The notes below the pieces were generated by a model that saw only the letters and a list, made by a program, of their open reading frames with translations, was not told where the DNA came from and made no database searches. A stretch of 64,000 nucleotides of DNA from an uncultured Eubacterium sp. (GTDB taxonomy: Bacteria > Bacillota > Clostridia > Lachnospirales > Lachnospiraceae), in the NCBI GenBank assembly GCA_900552795.1, contig USBB01000001.1:124001-188000 (forward strand), in the 5' to 3' direction. Every line of letters starts with the position of its first letter. The stretch's first letter is position 1. This document shows, piece by piece, positions 25,289 to 34,185 of this stretch. The translations under genes were made by a program, and so were the position numbers.

Positions 25289-26719
25289 ATGGCATATTAT
25301 GATGAATTTGGGAAATACGGGGATAAAGCGGCAGTTATTGATGATGAAAATAACCGGATTACTTATAGTGATTTAGAACGTTTTTGCAGACAGGCCGGAG
25401 ATAAGATGTCACATCGGACGCTGGTGTTTTCTTTTTGTGAGAACAGTATAGGTTCGATATGTGCTTACGTATCATGTCTGTATAATCATGTTGTTCCGGT
25501 TTTGCTGGATAAGCATATTGAAAAAGAATTGCGAAAGAATTTGTTGGAAATATATAAACCGGAGTATGTATATATTCCACAGGATTTGTATGGTGAATTT
25601 GAAGAGGCAGAAATTGTTTTAGAGCAAAGAGGATACAGACTTTGCAGGACAGGGTATTCTTTGGAGCATGAGATGTATGAAGAATTGGGGCTTTTGCTCA
25701 CTACATCGGGAAGTACGGGAAGTCCTAAGCTTGTGCGTCAAAGCTATACCAATATACAGGAAAATGCAAAATCTATAGCAGAATATTTAAAAATAGATGA
25801 AACGGAGCGGCCGATTACAACTTTGCCGATGAATTATACATATGGTCTTTCTATTATAAACAGCCATCTTTTAAAAGGTGCAGCTATTTTAGTGACACAG
25901 CATACTTTAATGGAAAGGGAATTTTGGAAGTTCTTTAGGGAAAGCGAAGCAACTTCGTTTGGCGGAGTTCCATATACATATGAAATATTAAAGAAATTGC
26001 GGTTTTTTAATATGGAACTGCCTTCACTGCGATATATGACACAGGCAGGAGGAAAATTATCACCGCAGCTTCATAAGGAATTTGCAGAGTATGCAGAAAG
26101 TCATCAAAAGCAGTTTATAGTAATGTATGGACAATGTGAGGCAACTGCAAGAATGGCCTATCTTCCCGCAGAAAAAGCATTAGAAAAGTATGGAAGTATG
26201 GGTATTGCAATTCCGGGAGGCCGATTGGAGCTAATTGACGTCAACGGAAAATTTATAGAGAAGCCTGATGAAGTAGGTGAATTGGTTTATTACGGATCTA
26301 ATGTGACGTTGGGTTATGCGCAGGAAGCTGGAGATTTAAAAAAGGCAGACGAGCGTAACGGACGTCTTGAAACAGGAGATATGGCAAAGCGTGATAATGA
26401 TGGTTTTTATTATATTGTTGGCAGAAAAAAGAGATTTTTGAAAATATTCGGAAATCGTGTAAATCTTGATGAAGCAGAACAGATGGTAAAAGGGTATGCC
26501 CAGGAGTGTGATTGTGCCTGTGCGGGAGTCGATGACAGGTTATATATTTTTGTGACAGCTTCTTCAGAAGAATTACATAATAATATAAAACATTTTTTGG
26601 CAGAAAAAACAGGATTGAATATAGCAGCATTTACAGTGAAGTATATTCAGGAAATTCCAAAAAATGAAGCAGGAAAGACATTGTATAAGAAGTTAGAGGA
26701 ATTCTATGATGGAGTTTAA
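25289..26719 (+). CDS. AMP-dependent acyl/aryl ligase (ANL superfamily)
   Basis: Adenylate-forming enzyme of 476 residues. Motifs in order: TTSGSTGSPKLVRQS (phosphate loop), YGQCEATARMAYL, TGDMAKRDNDGFYYIVGRKK cut at its hinge, and the adenylation lysine in NEAGKTLYKK at the C-terminus. It should activate a carboxylic acid as the acyl-adenylate for loading on CoA or the acyl carrier protein at 40114. ATG 25289 has GGAGG 8 bases upstream. The next gene (luxE-like) begins inside its last codons, indicating translational coupling. The substrate is unknown. Confidence 0.88.
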   Translation: MAYYDEFGKYGDKAAVIDDENNRITYSDLERFCRQAGDKMSHRTLVFSFCENSIGSICAYVSCLYNHVVPVLLDKHIEKELRKNLLEIYKPEYVYIPQDLYGEFEEAEIVLEQRGYRLCRTGYSLEHEMYEELGLLLTTSGSTGSPKLVRQSYTNIQENAKSIAEYLKIDETERPITTLPMNYTYGLSIINSHLLKGAAILVTQHTLMEREFWKFFRESEATSFGGVPYTYEILKKLRFFNMELPSLRYMTQAGGKLSPQLHKEFAEYAESHQKQFIVMYGQCEATARMAYLPAEKALEKYGSMGIAIPGGRLELIDVNGKFIEKPDEVGELVYYGSNVTLGYAQEAGDLKKADERNGRLETGDMAKRDNDGFYYIVGRKKRFLKIFGNRVNLDEAEQMVKGYAQECDCACAGVDDRLYIFVTASSEELHNNIKHFLAEKTGLNIAAFTVKYIQEIPKNEAGKTLYKKLEEFYDGV

Positions 26720-27785
26720 TGATATTTTGGCAGTAAAACCGTATTCTTTGGATAAATATGCTAAGGAAGAGCTGATTACGGACAGATTGAAGGAGCTTTC
26801 AGCTTACCATTATGCAAACTGTGAAGAATATAAAAGAATTTCTGATGTCATAGGAAATAGTGTTGAAAAAATGGTCAGTCAGGAGGATTGTTTATTTCTT
26901 CCGGTAAGAATATTTAAGGATATGGAATTGAAAAGCGTTCCTGATGAGGAGATTTTTAAGACGATGACTTCGTCAGGTACAACAGGACAGCAGGTGTCGA
27001 AGATTTTTTTGGACAGGGAGACTTCATCAAACCAGCAGAAAACACTTGTGAAGATTGTAAGTGATTTTACGGGAAAAGCAAGGCTTCCGATGCTGATTAT
27101 AGACAGTCCGTCCGTCGTAAAAAACCGCCAGATGTTTTCGGCAAGAGGTGCGGGAATTTTAGGATTTTCGATTTTTGCTTCTGACAGACAATATGCGCTT
27201 CATGATGATATGAGTATTGATTTTGACGGCATATCGTGCTTTTTGGAGAAACACAAGGGCGAGAAGATTTTGCTTTTTGGATTTACCTTTATGATATGGC
27301 AGTATTTTTATCGTGAATTAGATAAGAATCCTAATAAGCTGGATTTATCAAATGCAATACTTATTCATGGCGGCGGCTGGAAAAAATTAAAAAACGAGGC
27401 TGTAGAACCGCATGTTTTTAAAGAGGAATTGAAAAGAGTATGCGGACTGTCACAGATTCATGACTATTACGGAATGGTTGAACAGACAGGCTGTATATAC
27501 ATGGAATGTGAGTGCGGACATTTGCATACAAGCATTTTTTCGGATGTTATAATGCGCAGAAAAGATGATTTTTCAGTATGTGATATTGGTGAAGAGGGAA
27601 TTGTGCAGGTTGTTTCGACAATTCCAAAGTCATATCCCGGACATTCAATTCTTACAGAGGATCAGGGAATTATATTGGGAGAAGATGATTGTCCGTGCGG
27701 ACGTCTTGGAAAATATTTTAAGATAACAGGTCGGGTGAAAAATGCAGAAATCAGAGGATGTAGTGATACCTATGAACAAAAATGA
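26706..27785 (+). CDS. luxE: LuxE-family acyl-protein synthetase
   Basis: A 359-residue LuxE-type acyl-protein synthetase, which activates or transfers an acyl group to the reductase LuxC. The TMTSSGTTGQQVSKIFLD segment (residues about 87-104) is the ATP-binding phosphate loop. HGGGWKKL, DYYGMVEQTG and the CPCGRLGKYFKITGR C-terminus are shared with LuxE proteins. It overlaps the end of the AMP ligase and the start of luxC. In bioluminescence operons LuxE and LuxC make fatty aldehyde. Here, without luciferase genes, the pair should make an aldehyde or acyl unit for glycan modification (inference). Confidence 0.88.
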   Translation: MMEFNDILAVKPYSLDKYAKEELITDRLKELSAYHYANCEEYKRISDVIGNSVEKMVSQEDCLFLPVRIFKDMELKSVPDEEIFKTMTSSGTTGQQVSKIFLDRETSSNQQKTLVKIVSDFTGKARLPMLIIDSPSVVKNRQMFSARGAGILGFSIFASDRQYALHDDMSIDFDGISCFLEKHKGEKILLFGFTFMIWQYFYRELDKNPNKLDLSNAILIHGGGWKKLKNEAVEPHVFKEELKRVCGLSQIHDYYGMVEQTGCIYMECECGHLHTSIFSDVIMRRKDDFSVCDIGEEGIVQVVSTIPKSYPGHSILTEDQGIILGEDDCPCGRLGKYFKITGRVKNAEIRGCSDTYEQK

Positions 27786-28965
27786 TATACGATATTATGT
27801 CGGAAATGACAAAGTAGAAATAAAGCCATTGCCGGTATACAGCCGGCTGGTTTGTGAATTTCTTGATGATTTATCGCGGATGCTTAGAAATGACAGTCAG
27901 GCAAAGAGATTTCCTGATATTATGACATTTGCGTTCTGGTGCAGAAAAGGGAATATTAATAAGCTGAAAGAAAATTATCAAGGTCCTTTTCAGAGAGTGG
28001 GAAGAGGTCTTGTGTTTCATGTTGCACCGTCTAATGTGCCTATTAATTTTGCCTTTTCGCTTGTATTCGGAATGCTTGCAGGCAATGCGAATATTGTCCG
28101 CGTGTCAGAAAAAGATTTTGCTCAGACAGAAATTGTGTGCAGGGCAATCCGCAGCTTATTTGAAAAGACGGAGTATGAAATTCTTGCAAGGCAGACACAG
28201 GTCGTTTCATATGGACATATAAAAGAAATAAATGATATGTTTTCTGCGATGTGCGATGTCAGAATTATCTGGGGCGGGGATGCCGCTATTTCGCAGATAA
28301 GGCAGTCACCGATGAAAGCAAGGGCTACAGAGGTGACATTTGCAGACAGGTATTCATTTGCAATGTTTGATGAAGAGCAGATTAGTAAGCTGTCAGAAGA
28401 TGAACAGAGGCAGCTTGCACAGAAATTTTATAACGACACATATTTAATGGATCAAAATGCATGTTCATCACCGCATCTTGTTATATGGAAAAATGCAATG
28501 CAAAATAAGAGTGGAAGAAAGCAGTTTTGGAACTTTTTGTATGAAGCAGCATCAAATTATGATTTACCTGAGAAAAAAGTAATTGATAAGTATACTTATC
28601 TTTGCGAGAATATAGCAAGGTATACACAGATACAGTCAGTTATAGCTTATGACAATCTGTTGTATGTGGTACAAATTAACAGTTTTCCTGAGCGTATTGA
28701 TGAGCTGCGCGGTATGTTTGGAGTGTTTTATGAAATGGACTATTGCAATGATGGGCAGTTGTTTGAGAAGCTTACGGAAAAGGTACAGACATGCGTGACT
28801 TATGGCATTGATAAGAATGAGTTATTGAAAGAATTGATAGAACATCACGCGGCCGGAATTGACAGGATTGTTGACGCAGGCGAAGCAATGGATATCGGGG
28901 TATACTGGGACGGATACGATGTTATTGGAAATCTTTCCAGGGCGATAACAGTAACAAAAATCTGA
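27742..28965 (+). CDS. luxC: LuxC-family acyl reductase
   Basis: A 407-residue NADPH-dependent acyl-CoA/acyl-protein reductase. Features are VFHVAPSNVPINFAFSLVFG (cofactor fold, split by the helix), the catalytic cysteine in DQNACSSPHLV, and the ALDH-like layout. Two starts are possible, GTGAAAAATG 27742 and ATG 27772. The first overlaps luxE by 44 bases. The partners are the neighbouring LuxE and the AMP ligase; the product should be an aldehyde. No lux luciferase genes are nearby. Confidence 0.88.
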   Translation: MQKSEDVVIPMNKNDIRYYVGNDKVEIKPLPVYSRLVCEFLDDLSRMLRNDSQAKRFPDIMTFAFWCRKGNINKLKENYQGPFQRVGRGLVFHVAPSNVPINFAFSLVFGMLAGNANIVRVSEKDFAQTEIVCRAIRSLFEKTEYEILARQTQVVSYGHIKEINDMFSAMCDVRIIWGGDAAISQIRQSPMKARATEVTFADRYSFAMFDEEQISKLSEDEQRQLAQKFYNDTYLMDQNACSSPHLVIWKNAMQNKSGRKQFWNFLYEAASNYDLPEKKVIDKYTYLCENIARYTQIQSVIAYDNLLYVVQINSFPERIDELRGMFGVFYEMDYCNDGQLFEKLTEKVQTCVTYGIDKNELLKELIEHHAAGIDRIVDAGEAMDIGVYWDGYDVIGNLSRAITVTKI

Positions 28966-29005
28966 TAAAAGCGCAGTAAGTTTCTTAAGAAATGAGGGTT
29001 AAAAT

Positions 29006-29701
29006 ATGGCAGATAAAGCAATAGCGATTATTACTGCAAGAGGCGGAAGTAAGCGCATACCAAAAAAGAATATAAAGGAATTTTGCGGGAAGCCGATTTT
29101 GGCGTACTCTATAGAAGCGGCACTTGCTTCAAATATTTTCGATGAGGTTATGGTTTCGACGGACAGTGAGGAAATTGCAGAAATTGCAAGGCGTTATGGC
29201 GCAAAAGTTCCGTTTTTGCGAAGCGAAAAGACATCGGGCGATTATGCTTCGACAGCTGAGGTTCTGCTCGAAGTACTTAAAGAATACGAAGATAGGGGTG
29301 AAGCGTTTGAATATATGTCATGTATTTATCCGACCGCTCCGTTTATAACTCCGAAGAAGCTTATTGATGCCTTTACATTATTAAGAGAAGAAAAAGCAGT
29401 TATGGCAATGCCTGTCGTAGCTTTTTCATATCCGCCTCAGAGAGGATATATTTGCAGGGATAACCGCATTGAGATGAAATGGAAAGAAAATTATACGAAG
29501 CGGTCACAGGATTTGGAACCTTTATATCATGATGCAGGGCAGTTTTATATTTATCGTACAGATGACTTTAAGAGGCTTAAAGGGCTGATAATGGAGGGAA
29601 TTGTTCCGATTATTGTGGATGAACTTGAGGTGCAGGATATTGATAACGAAACAGATTGGAAAATTGCGGAGATGAAGTATTCTTTATGCACAGATAATTA
29701 A
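29006..29701 (+). CDS. pseF: CMP-pseudaminic acid cytidylyltransferase PseF
   Basis: A 231-residue acylneuraminate cytidylyltransferase that activates the nonulosonic acid with CTP. The nucleotide-binding signature ARGGSKRIPKKNIK (residues 11-24) and ADSEEIAEIARRYGA-like region (STDSEEIAEIARRYG) are clear. CIYPTAPF and LYHDAGQFYIY are typical of PseF. A GAGGG site precedes the ATG by 8 bases in the sequence AGAAATGAGGGTTA, resembling the tail of the leader repeats. It supplies the last activation step of the pse pathway. Confidence 0.92.
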   Translation: MADKAIAIITARGGSKRIPKKNIKEFCGKPILAYSIEAALASNIFDEVMVSTDSEEIAEIARRYGAKVPFLRSEKTSGDYASTAEVLLEVLKEYEDRGEAFEYMSCIYPTAPFITPKKLIDAFTLLREEKAVMAMPVVAFSYPPQRGYICRDNRIEMKWKENYTKRSQDLEPLYHDAGQFYIYRTDDFKRLKGLIMEGIVPIIVDELEVQDIDNETDWKIAEMKYSLCTDN

Positions 29702-29729
29702 ATTGTAAAAATTGCGGGAGTGAAGATAA

Positions 29730-30770
29730 ATGAGATTAATACTTGATAAGCAGTGGAATGAATTCAGAGAAGAGTTTGTAAATAGTGAAACAGAACTTAT
29801 TTTATTTGGTGCATCATCTTGCGCAAATATATTTTTGAATGGGTTATCAGAAAAGTTTAAAGTAAAATATATTATAGATAATGACAAAAATAAGCAGGGA
29901 AAGCGTCTGTTTGATAAATATGACATTTATTCGCCTGATAAGCTGGAAGAAGCTGCGGAAAATGATGTTATATTAATTACAAGTACATATTATGATGAGA
30001 TATGTAAGCAGTTGGAAAGCTGTGGATTTAAAGGCACGGTATATTCGTTCTTGCATCTTAGAAGCAAGGTCATGAATGAGGATAGTATAAAAAGGCTTGA
30101 AAGTCATATTCAGGAGTTAAAGGAAATCCTTGCTGATGACAAATCAATAGATATAGTGTCAAAAATTTTAGAAAAAAGAAAAGGCGGAGACGCTGATTAC
30201 AGCGATATATGTGAAGGTAACCAGTATTTTGTTGAGGGCATTATGCAAAATGATGCTGATGAAGTGTTTGTTGATGGGGGAGCTTATGACGGAGAGACAG
30301 TCAGGAAATTTGTAGAATTTGCTTCAAATAAATTTAAGAAAGTATATTCATTTGAAATGGATAAAGTGAATTTTGAAAAAATTTCCGAGCCAGAGGATGA
30401 TCGAATTAAATTTTATAATTATGGATTATGGAATGAAAATAAAAGTGTGTCTTTTATCGAAAATAAAGCAGGCTCAGAGATTGTTGAGGATGGAAATGCG
30501 AGTGCACAGTGTATAGCTTTGGATGATTTTATCGATGAGAAGGTTACCTTTATAAAAATGGATATAGAGGGAGCAGAGCAAAATGCTTTGGAAGGAGCGA
30601 AAGATATTATATTAAGGAACAAGCCGAAGCTTGCAATATGTTTATATCATAAACCGGAGGATTTATGGGAAATTCCATTGTATATACATAGTCTGGTTCC
30701 TGAATATAAAATATATATTCGTCATCATTCTCATACGAATGAGGAAACAGTTATGTATGCACACATATAA
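29730..30770 (+). CDS. FkbM methyltransferase with N-terminal sugar-nucleotide-type Rossmann domain
   Basis: A 346-residue two-domain protein. Residues about 18-110 form a Rossmann-like module (ELILFGASSCANIFLNGL, then YIIDNDKNKQGKRL) of the sort seen in PglD-type proteins. From about 165 on it is a SAM-dependent FkbM methyltransferase with EVFVDGGAYDGETVRKF, VYSFEMDKVNF and FIKMDIEGAEQNALEGA. It should O-methylate a glycan sugar. Its Rossmann module recurs in three other proteins of this locus. Confidence 0.88.
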   Translation: MRLILDKQWNEFREEFVNSETELILFGASSCANIFLNGLSEKFKVKYIIDNDKNKQGKRLFDKYDIYSPDKLEEAAENDVILITSTYYDEICKQLESCGFKGTVYSFLHLRSKVMNEDSIKRLESHIQELKEILADDKSIDIVSKILEKRKGGDADYSDICEGNQYFVEGIMQNDADEVFVDGGAYDGETVRKFVEFASNKFKKVYSFEMDKVNFEKISEPEDDRIKFYNYGLWNENKSVSFIENKAGSEIVEDGNASAQCIALDDFIDEKVTFIKMDIEGAEQNALEGAKDIILRNKPKLAICLYHKPEDLWEIPLYIHSLVPEYKIYIRHHSHTNEETVMYAHI

Positions 30771-30801
30771 ATCATAGGACAATGGCGAAATGGGGAGTAC
30801 T

Positions 30802-31905
30802 ATGGAAGAAAAAATATTAGTTGCAAGAAGCTCTATGCCTCCGTTTGAGGAATATGCAGAGATGATAAAACCATTGTGGGAGAGTCATTGGCTGACCAAT
30901 ATGGGAAAATATCATAATGAACTGGAAAGTCAGTTAAAGGGGTATCTTGGAGTAGATTATTTATCATTGACAGTTAATGGTCATATGGCATTGGAATTGG
31001 CAATACAGTCAATGGATTTCCCTAAGGGCAGTGAAGTTATTACAACTCCATTTACATTTGTTTCAACAACACATGCAATTATAAGAAATGGTTTGGTTCC
31101 AGTATTTTGTGATATTAAAGAAACGGACTTTACTATTGATGAAAATAAAATAGAAGACTTAATTACAGAAAAAACAGTGGCAATTGTTCCTGTTCATGTT
31201 TATGGAAATATATGCAGTGTCGATAAAATTCAACACATTGCAAAAAAGCACAATTTGAAGGTTATATATGACGCCGCGCATGCCTTTGGCGAAACTTATA
31301 ACGGAAAGGGAATCGGAACATATGGTGATCTTTCGGTTTTCAGTTTTCATGCAACAAAGGTTTATAATACTATTGAGGGCGGAGCAATATGTTGTCATTC
31401 ACAGGAACAGTATGATAAATTATATAATTTAAAAAATTTTGGGATTCGCTCAGAGGAGCTGGTTGTATCAGTCGGAGCAAATGCTAAAATGAATGAGTTT
31501 CAGGCAGCAATGGGACTGTGTAATTTAAAGTATATAGATGGGGAAATCGCTAAAAGAGAGCATATTGCAGATTTATATATTTCAAAGTTAAAAAATTTGC
31601 CTGATATATATCTTAATTATGAAAACAGGTCAGAAAAATCCAATTATTCTTATTTTCCTGTGCTTTTTGAAAATAAAGAGGTGCGGGATAAAGTTTATAA
31701 TTGCCTGAAAGCAAATAATATTTATTCAAGAAAGTACTTTTATCCGATAACTGCTGATGATATGTTTTTTGGGGACAAATATAAAAAAGAACCTCTTGAT
31801 ACTGCAAGAAATGTTTCGGACAGAGTATTGGTGCTTCCGATGTATGCGGACATGAAGAAAGCAGATATAGACAGGATTACAGGTATTATACAACAGATTA
31901 TTTAG
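30802..31905 (+). CDS. PLP-dependent sugar aminotransferase (VioA/FdtB type)
   Basis: DegT/DnrJ/EryC1/StrS family, 367 residues. The PLP lysine lies in FSFHATKVYNTIEGG, and the DAAHAFG aspartate that binds the pyridine nitrogen precedes it. The N-terminus (SSMPPFEEY, LWESHWLTNMG) is the pattern of aminotransferases acting on 4-keto-6-deoxy-dTDP sugars rather than classical PseC, whose lysine loop usually reads HPVKPITT-like. It is the only aminotransferase of the locus, so it may do the PseC step or make a separate amino sugar. The start is 30802 or 30790. GGGGAG favours 30802 at short spacing. Confidence 0.85.
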   Translation: MEEKILVARSSMPPFEEYAEMIKPLWESHWLTNMGKYHNELESQLKGYLGVDYLSLTVNGHMALELAIQSMDFPKGSEVITTPFTFVSTTHAIIRNGLVPVFCDIKETDFTIDENKIEDLITEKTVAIVPVHVYGNICSVDKIQHIAKKHNLKVIYDAAHAFGETYNGKGIGTYGDLSVFSFHATKVYNTIEGGAICCHSQEQYDKLYNLKNFGIRSEELVVSVGANAKMNEFQAAMGLCNLKYIDGEIAKREHIADLYISKLKNLPDIYLNYENRSEKSNYSYFPVLFENKEVRDKVYNCLKANNIYSRKYFYPITADDMFFGDKYKKEPLDTARNVSDRVLVLPMYADMKKADIDRITGIIQQII

Positions 31906-31948
31906 ATTGAAATATGTCTTAAGAACGGAGGTTGAGGCATCTTAAATT

Positions 31949-32938
31949 ATGGATAATACAGATATTATGATAAGTGTTATATTAATTACGTATAACCATG
32001 AAGAGTATATAAAACAGGCTTTGGAAAGTATAATAAATCAAAAGACACAATACAGATATGAGGTGATAGTCGGTGATGACTGTTCAAAGGATAATACCCA
32101 GTCAATAATTTCCGAATATCAGAATAGATATCCTGATAAAATATTTCCTGTACTTCGCACAAAAAATGTCGGCGGCAAGCGAAATATGTATGACATAATG
32201 TTTAGATGCAAGGGAAAGTACATAGCATTTTTAGAGGGTGACGATTACTGGACGGACGATTTGAAATTAGAAAAGCAGATCAGCTTTTTGGAAAATAATC
32301 CTGAGTATATAGCGTGTGCACATCGTTTTCATGTGGTTAACAGATATGGTGAAAGTTATTATGACAGGGATTTATTAGTGCAGTTTGTAAGCGGCAGCAG
32401 TTATACATTAAAGGATTTTGAAAACGGTAAAATGGTGTCGCATTTAAATTCCATAGTATATCAAAATATTTACAGACAAAAGGGTAAAGAGTTTTTTAAA
32501 TTCTGGCTGGAATTTGATAATATGACAGGAGATGCCGTAATTAATCTGATATTGGTTCTTATGGGAAATGTTTATTGTATGCAGGAGGACATGAGCGCCT
32601 ACAGAAAGGTCACAGATGAGCGAAGCAGCAGCTTCAGTGCGATGCAGGAAAAGGAAAATAAAAGAGATATTTTGTTTAAAAGTCAGATGGATTTAGAGAA
32701 GCTTATATATGAGGTGTTTGGGCAAAAGGTATCATTTAAAATAAGAAAAAAGAATATATTTGCCTCTGCTGTTTTTAAGTTAAGAAGAGATAAGACGCAA
32801 AGAAACCGACAGGTAGTCAGGGAGATTATTAAACAAAGCGGACAACCTGTTTATTACAGATTATTTTATATATATCTTATCATTGCAAAAAATATTTTGC
32901 AGCTTATTTATAAAGAGGATAAAAGAGTACCATTTTAA
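31949..32938 (+). CDS. Glycosyltransferase family 2
   Basis: A 329-residue GT-A enzyme. SVILITYNHEEYIKQALESI begins the fold, VIVGDDCSKDN is the nucleotide-binding motif, and FLEGDDYWTDDLKLEKQ carries the DxD-equivalent. It resembles GT2 enzymes from surface polysaccharide and flagellin glycosylation loci. It is the only clear sugar transferase in the glycan locus. The C-terminus is basic and hydrophobic and may lie on the membrane. The acceptor and donor are unknown, and a CMP-nonulosonate donor is not typical of GT2. Confidence 0.92.
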   Translation: MDNTDIMISVILITYNHEEYIKQALESIINQKTQYRYEVIVGDDCSKDNTQSIISEYQNRYPDKIFPVLRTKNVGGKRNMYDIMFRCKGKYIAFLEGDDYWTDDLKLEKQISFLENNPEYIACAHRFHVVNRYGESYYDRDLLVQFVSGSSYTLKDFENGKMVSHLNSIVYQNIYRQKGKEFFKFWLEFDNMTGDAVINLILVLMGNVYCMQEDMSAYRKVTDERSSSFSAMQEKENKRDILFKSQMDLEKLIYEVFGQKVSFKIRKKNIFASAVFKLRRDKTQRNRQVVREIIKQSGQPVYYRLFYIYLIIAKNILQLIYKEDKRVPF

Positions 32939-32967
32939 ATAGACAATAAGAGTTAGGAGTAACAGGA

Positions 32968-33630
32968 ATGGTTTTAGGAATATTCGGTTCGGGCGGATTT
33001 GGAAGAGAAGTTTTGGAGTGTGTCAGACAAATTCAGGTTAATGGTGAAAAATACGAAAAAGTTTTATTTATAGATGACATACAGGAAAAGAAAAATGTAA
33101 ATGGTATAGAAGTTGTAAAGTATGCAGAGTTTAAGAAATTGTATAATACAAAGCAGGCTAAGATATTTATTGCTATAGGCGAGGTGAAGGACAGGAAAGC
33201 ACTTTGGGATTTGGTTAAGGAAGACGGTTATACATTGGAAACGCTGATTAATCCGAATGTATGGGTACCGGAGACAACTGTGGTCGGTGAGGGAAGTTAT
33301 ATTGCGTATGGAGCTTTTATTTCATGCAATATTGTTATAGGGGATAATTCGTTAATTATGCCTTATGTATCAATTGGACATGATTCTGAGATAAGAAGCC
33401 ATTGTGTATGCAGTGCCCAGTCTAATATAGCAGGAAACTGCAGGATTGATGATTATTGCTTTTTGGGATTAAACAGCATAGTGCGTGAGAAAATGACATT
33501 GCCTCAATGGACGATAGTTAGTGCCGGTTCGGCTGTTTTGGGAGCAGTAAACGAAGCAGGCTGGATTTTATCAGGTGTTCCGGCAAGAAAAATGCAAAAG
33601 AATGAGGAGCACAGTGTGTTTAAGCATTAA
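32968..33630 (+). CDS. PglD/NeuD-type sugar O- or N-acyltransferase
   Basis: A 220-residue enzyme. The N-terminal Rossmann-like domain (LGIFGSGGFGREVLECVRQI) binds the amino-sugar nucleotide, and the C-terminal left-handed beta-helix has hexapeptide repeats (IAYGAFISCNIVIGDNSLI). The likely catalytic histidine is in VSIGHDSEI. The GVPARKM ending is typical. It acetylates an amino sugar or a sialic-acid-like sugar. It could modify pseudaminic acid or the 4-amino sugar. Confidence 0.9.
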   Translation: MVLGIFGSGGFGREVLECVRQIQVNGEKYEKVLFIDDIQEKKNVNGIEVVKYAEFKKLYNTKQAKIFIAIGEVKDRKALWDLVKEDGYTLETLINPNVWVPETTVVGEGSYIAYGAFISCNIVIGDNSLIMPYVSIGHDSEIRSHCVCSAQSNIAGNCRIDDYCFLGLNSIVREKMTLPQWTIVSAGSAVLGAVNEAGWILSGVPARKMQKNEEHSVFKH

Positions 33631-33640
33631 ACAGAATTAG

Positions 33641-33687
33641 AGATTAGTGTGAAAAATCATGTTGATACGCAGAATGGAGATGTTATT
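33641..33687 (+). repeat. Structured leader repeat, copy E (internally deleted)
   Basis: A short derivative with GATTAGTGTGAAAAATCATG and GTTGATACG, the left arm and loop of hairpin 1, joined directly to the tail cassette CAGAATGGAGATG. The right arm and hairpins 2-4 are missing. The GTG frame of the repeat continues in frame into the gene at 33688, which would add 13 residues. Confidence 0.75.
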
Positions 33688-34182
33688 ATGAATATTAAAA
33701 AGGTAATTGGAACAGTTATATTGGGAGGCGCTGCTGCGGCAGGCGGAATTTTAGCATATGAAAATTACGCTGCATATAAAAGAAGTGAGAGGAAGGTAAA
33801 GCGATTAGACAGTTACTATAATATGCTGCAGCAATGGTTGAAGGATAAGCAGGCCGGTACGTTAAAGGGAAAATTAAAAAACTTGTCAGGAAAAAGTGTT
33901 GCCATATACGGAATGGGTGTTTTAGGTGAGTTATTATATAATGAATTAAAAGACTGTGATATACACTGCGAGACATTTGTTGACAAAAATGCAGATGTTT
34001 TGGTGGAAGGCATAGACGGAATGCCGGTTATGACGATTGATGAAATTGATGAAAATAAAGTTGATGTAATAATAGTTACGGTGACATTTGCATTTGATGA
34101 GATTGCCGGCGAAATTTACAGTAAGTTAGGAAGCGGTGTGGAAATAGTTTCCTTGGACAGCATTTTGGGCGGAGAGGAATAA
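33688..34182 (+). CDS. Membrane-anchored Rossmann-like protein
   Basis: A 164-residue protein with an N-terminal membrane segment (IGTVILGGAAAAGGILAYEN), a short coiled linker, and a Rossmann-like domain (KSVAIYGMGVLGELLYNEL, CETFVDKNADVLVEGIDGM, VDVIIVTVTFAFDEI). This is the same module found at the N-terminus of the FkbM protein and the C-terminus of the Fe-S protein at 35366. ATG 33688 has GGAG upstream. An in-frame GTG at 33649 lies in repeat copy E. The role is unknown; membrane tethering of a sugar-nucleotide or partner enzyme is possible. Confidence 0.8.
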   Translation: MNIKKVIGTVILGGAAAAGGILAYENYAAYKRSERKVKRLDSYYNMLQQWLKDKQAGTLKGKLKNLSGKSVAIYGMGVLGELLYNELKDCDIHCETFVDKNADVLVEGIDGMPVMTIDEIDENKVDVIIVTVTFAFDEIAGEIYSKLGSGVEIVSLDSILGGEE

Positions 34183-34185
34183 ATT

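Noticed and set aside
26706..28965. Bioluminescence operon
   Set aside because: luxE and luxC homologues are present but luxA, luxB and luxD are not, and the neighbours are sugar-pathway genes.
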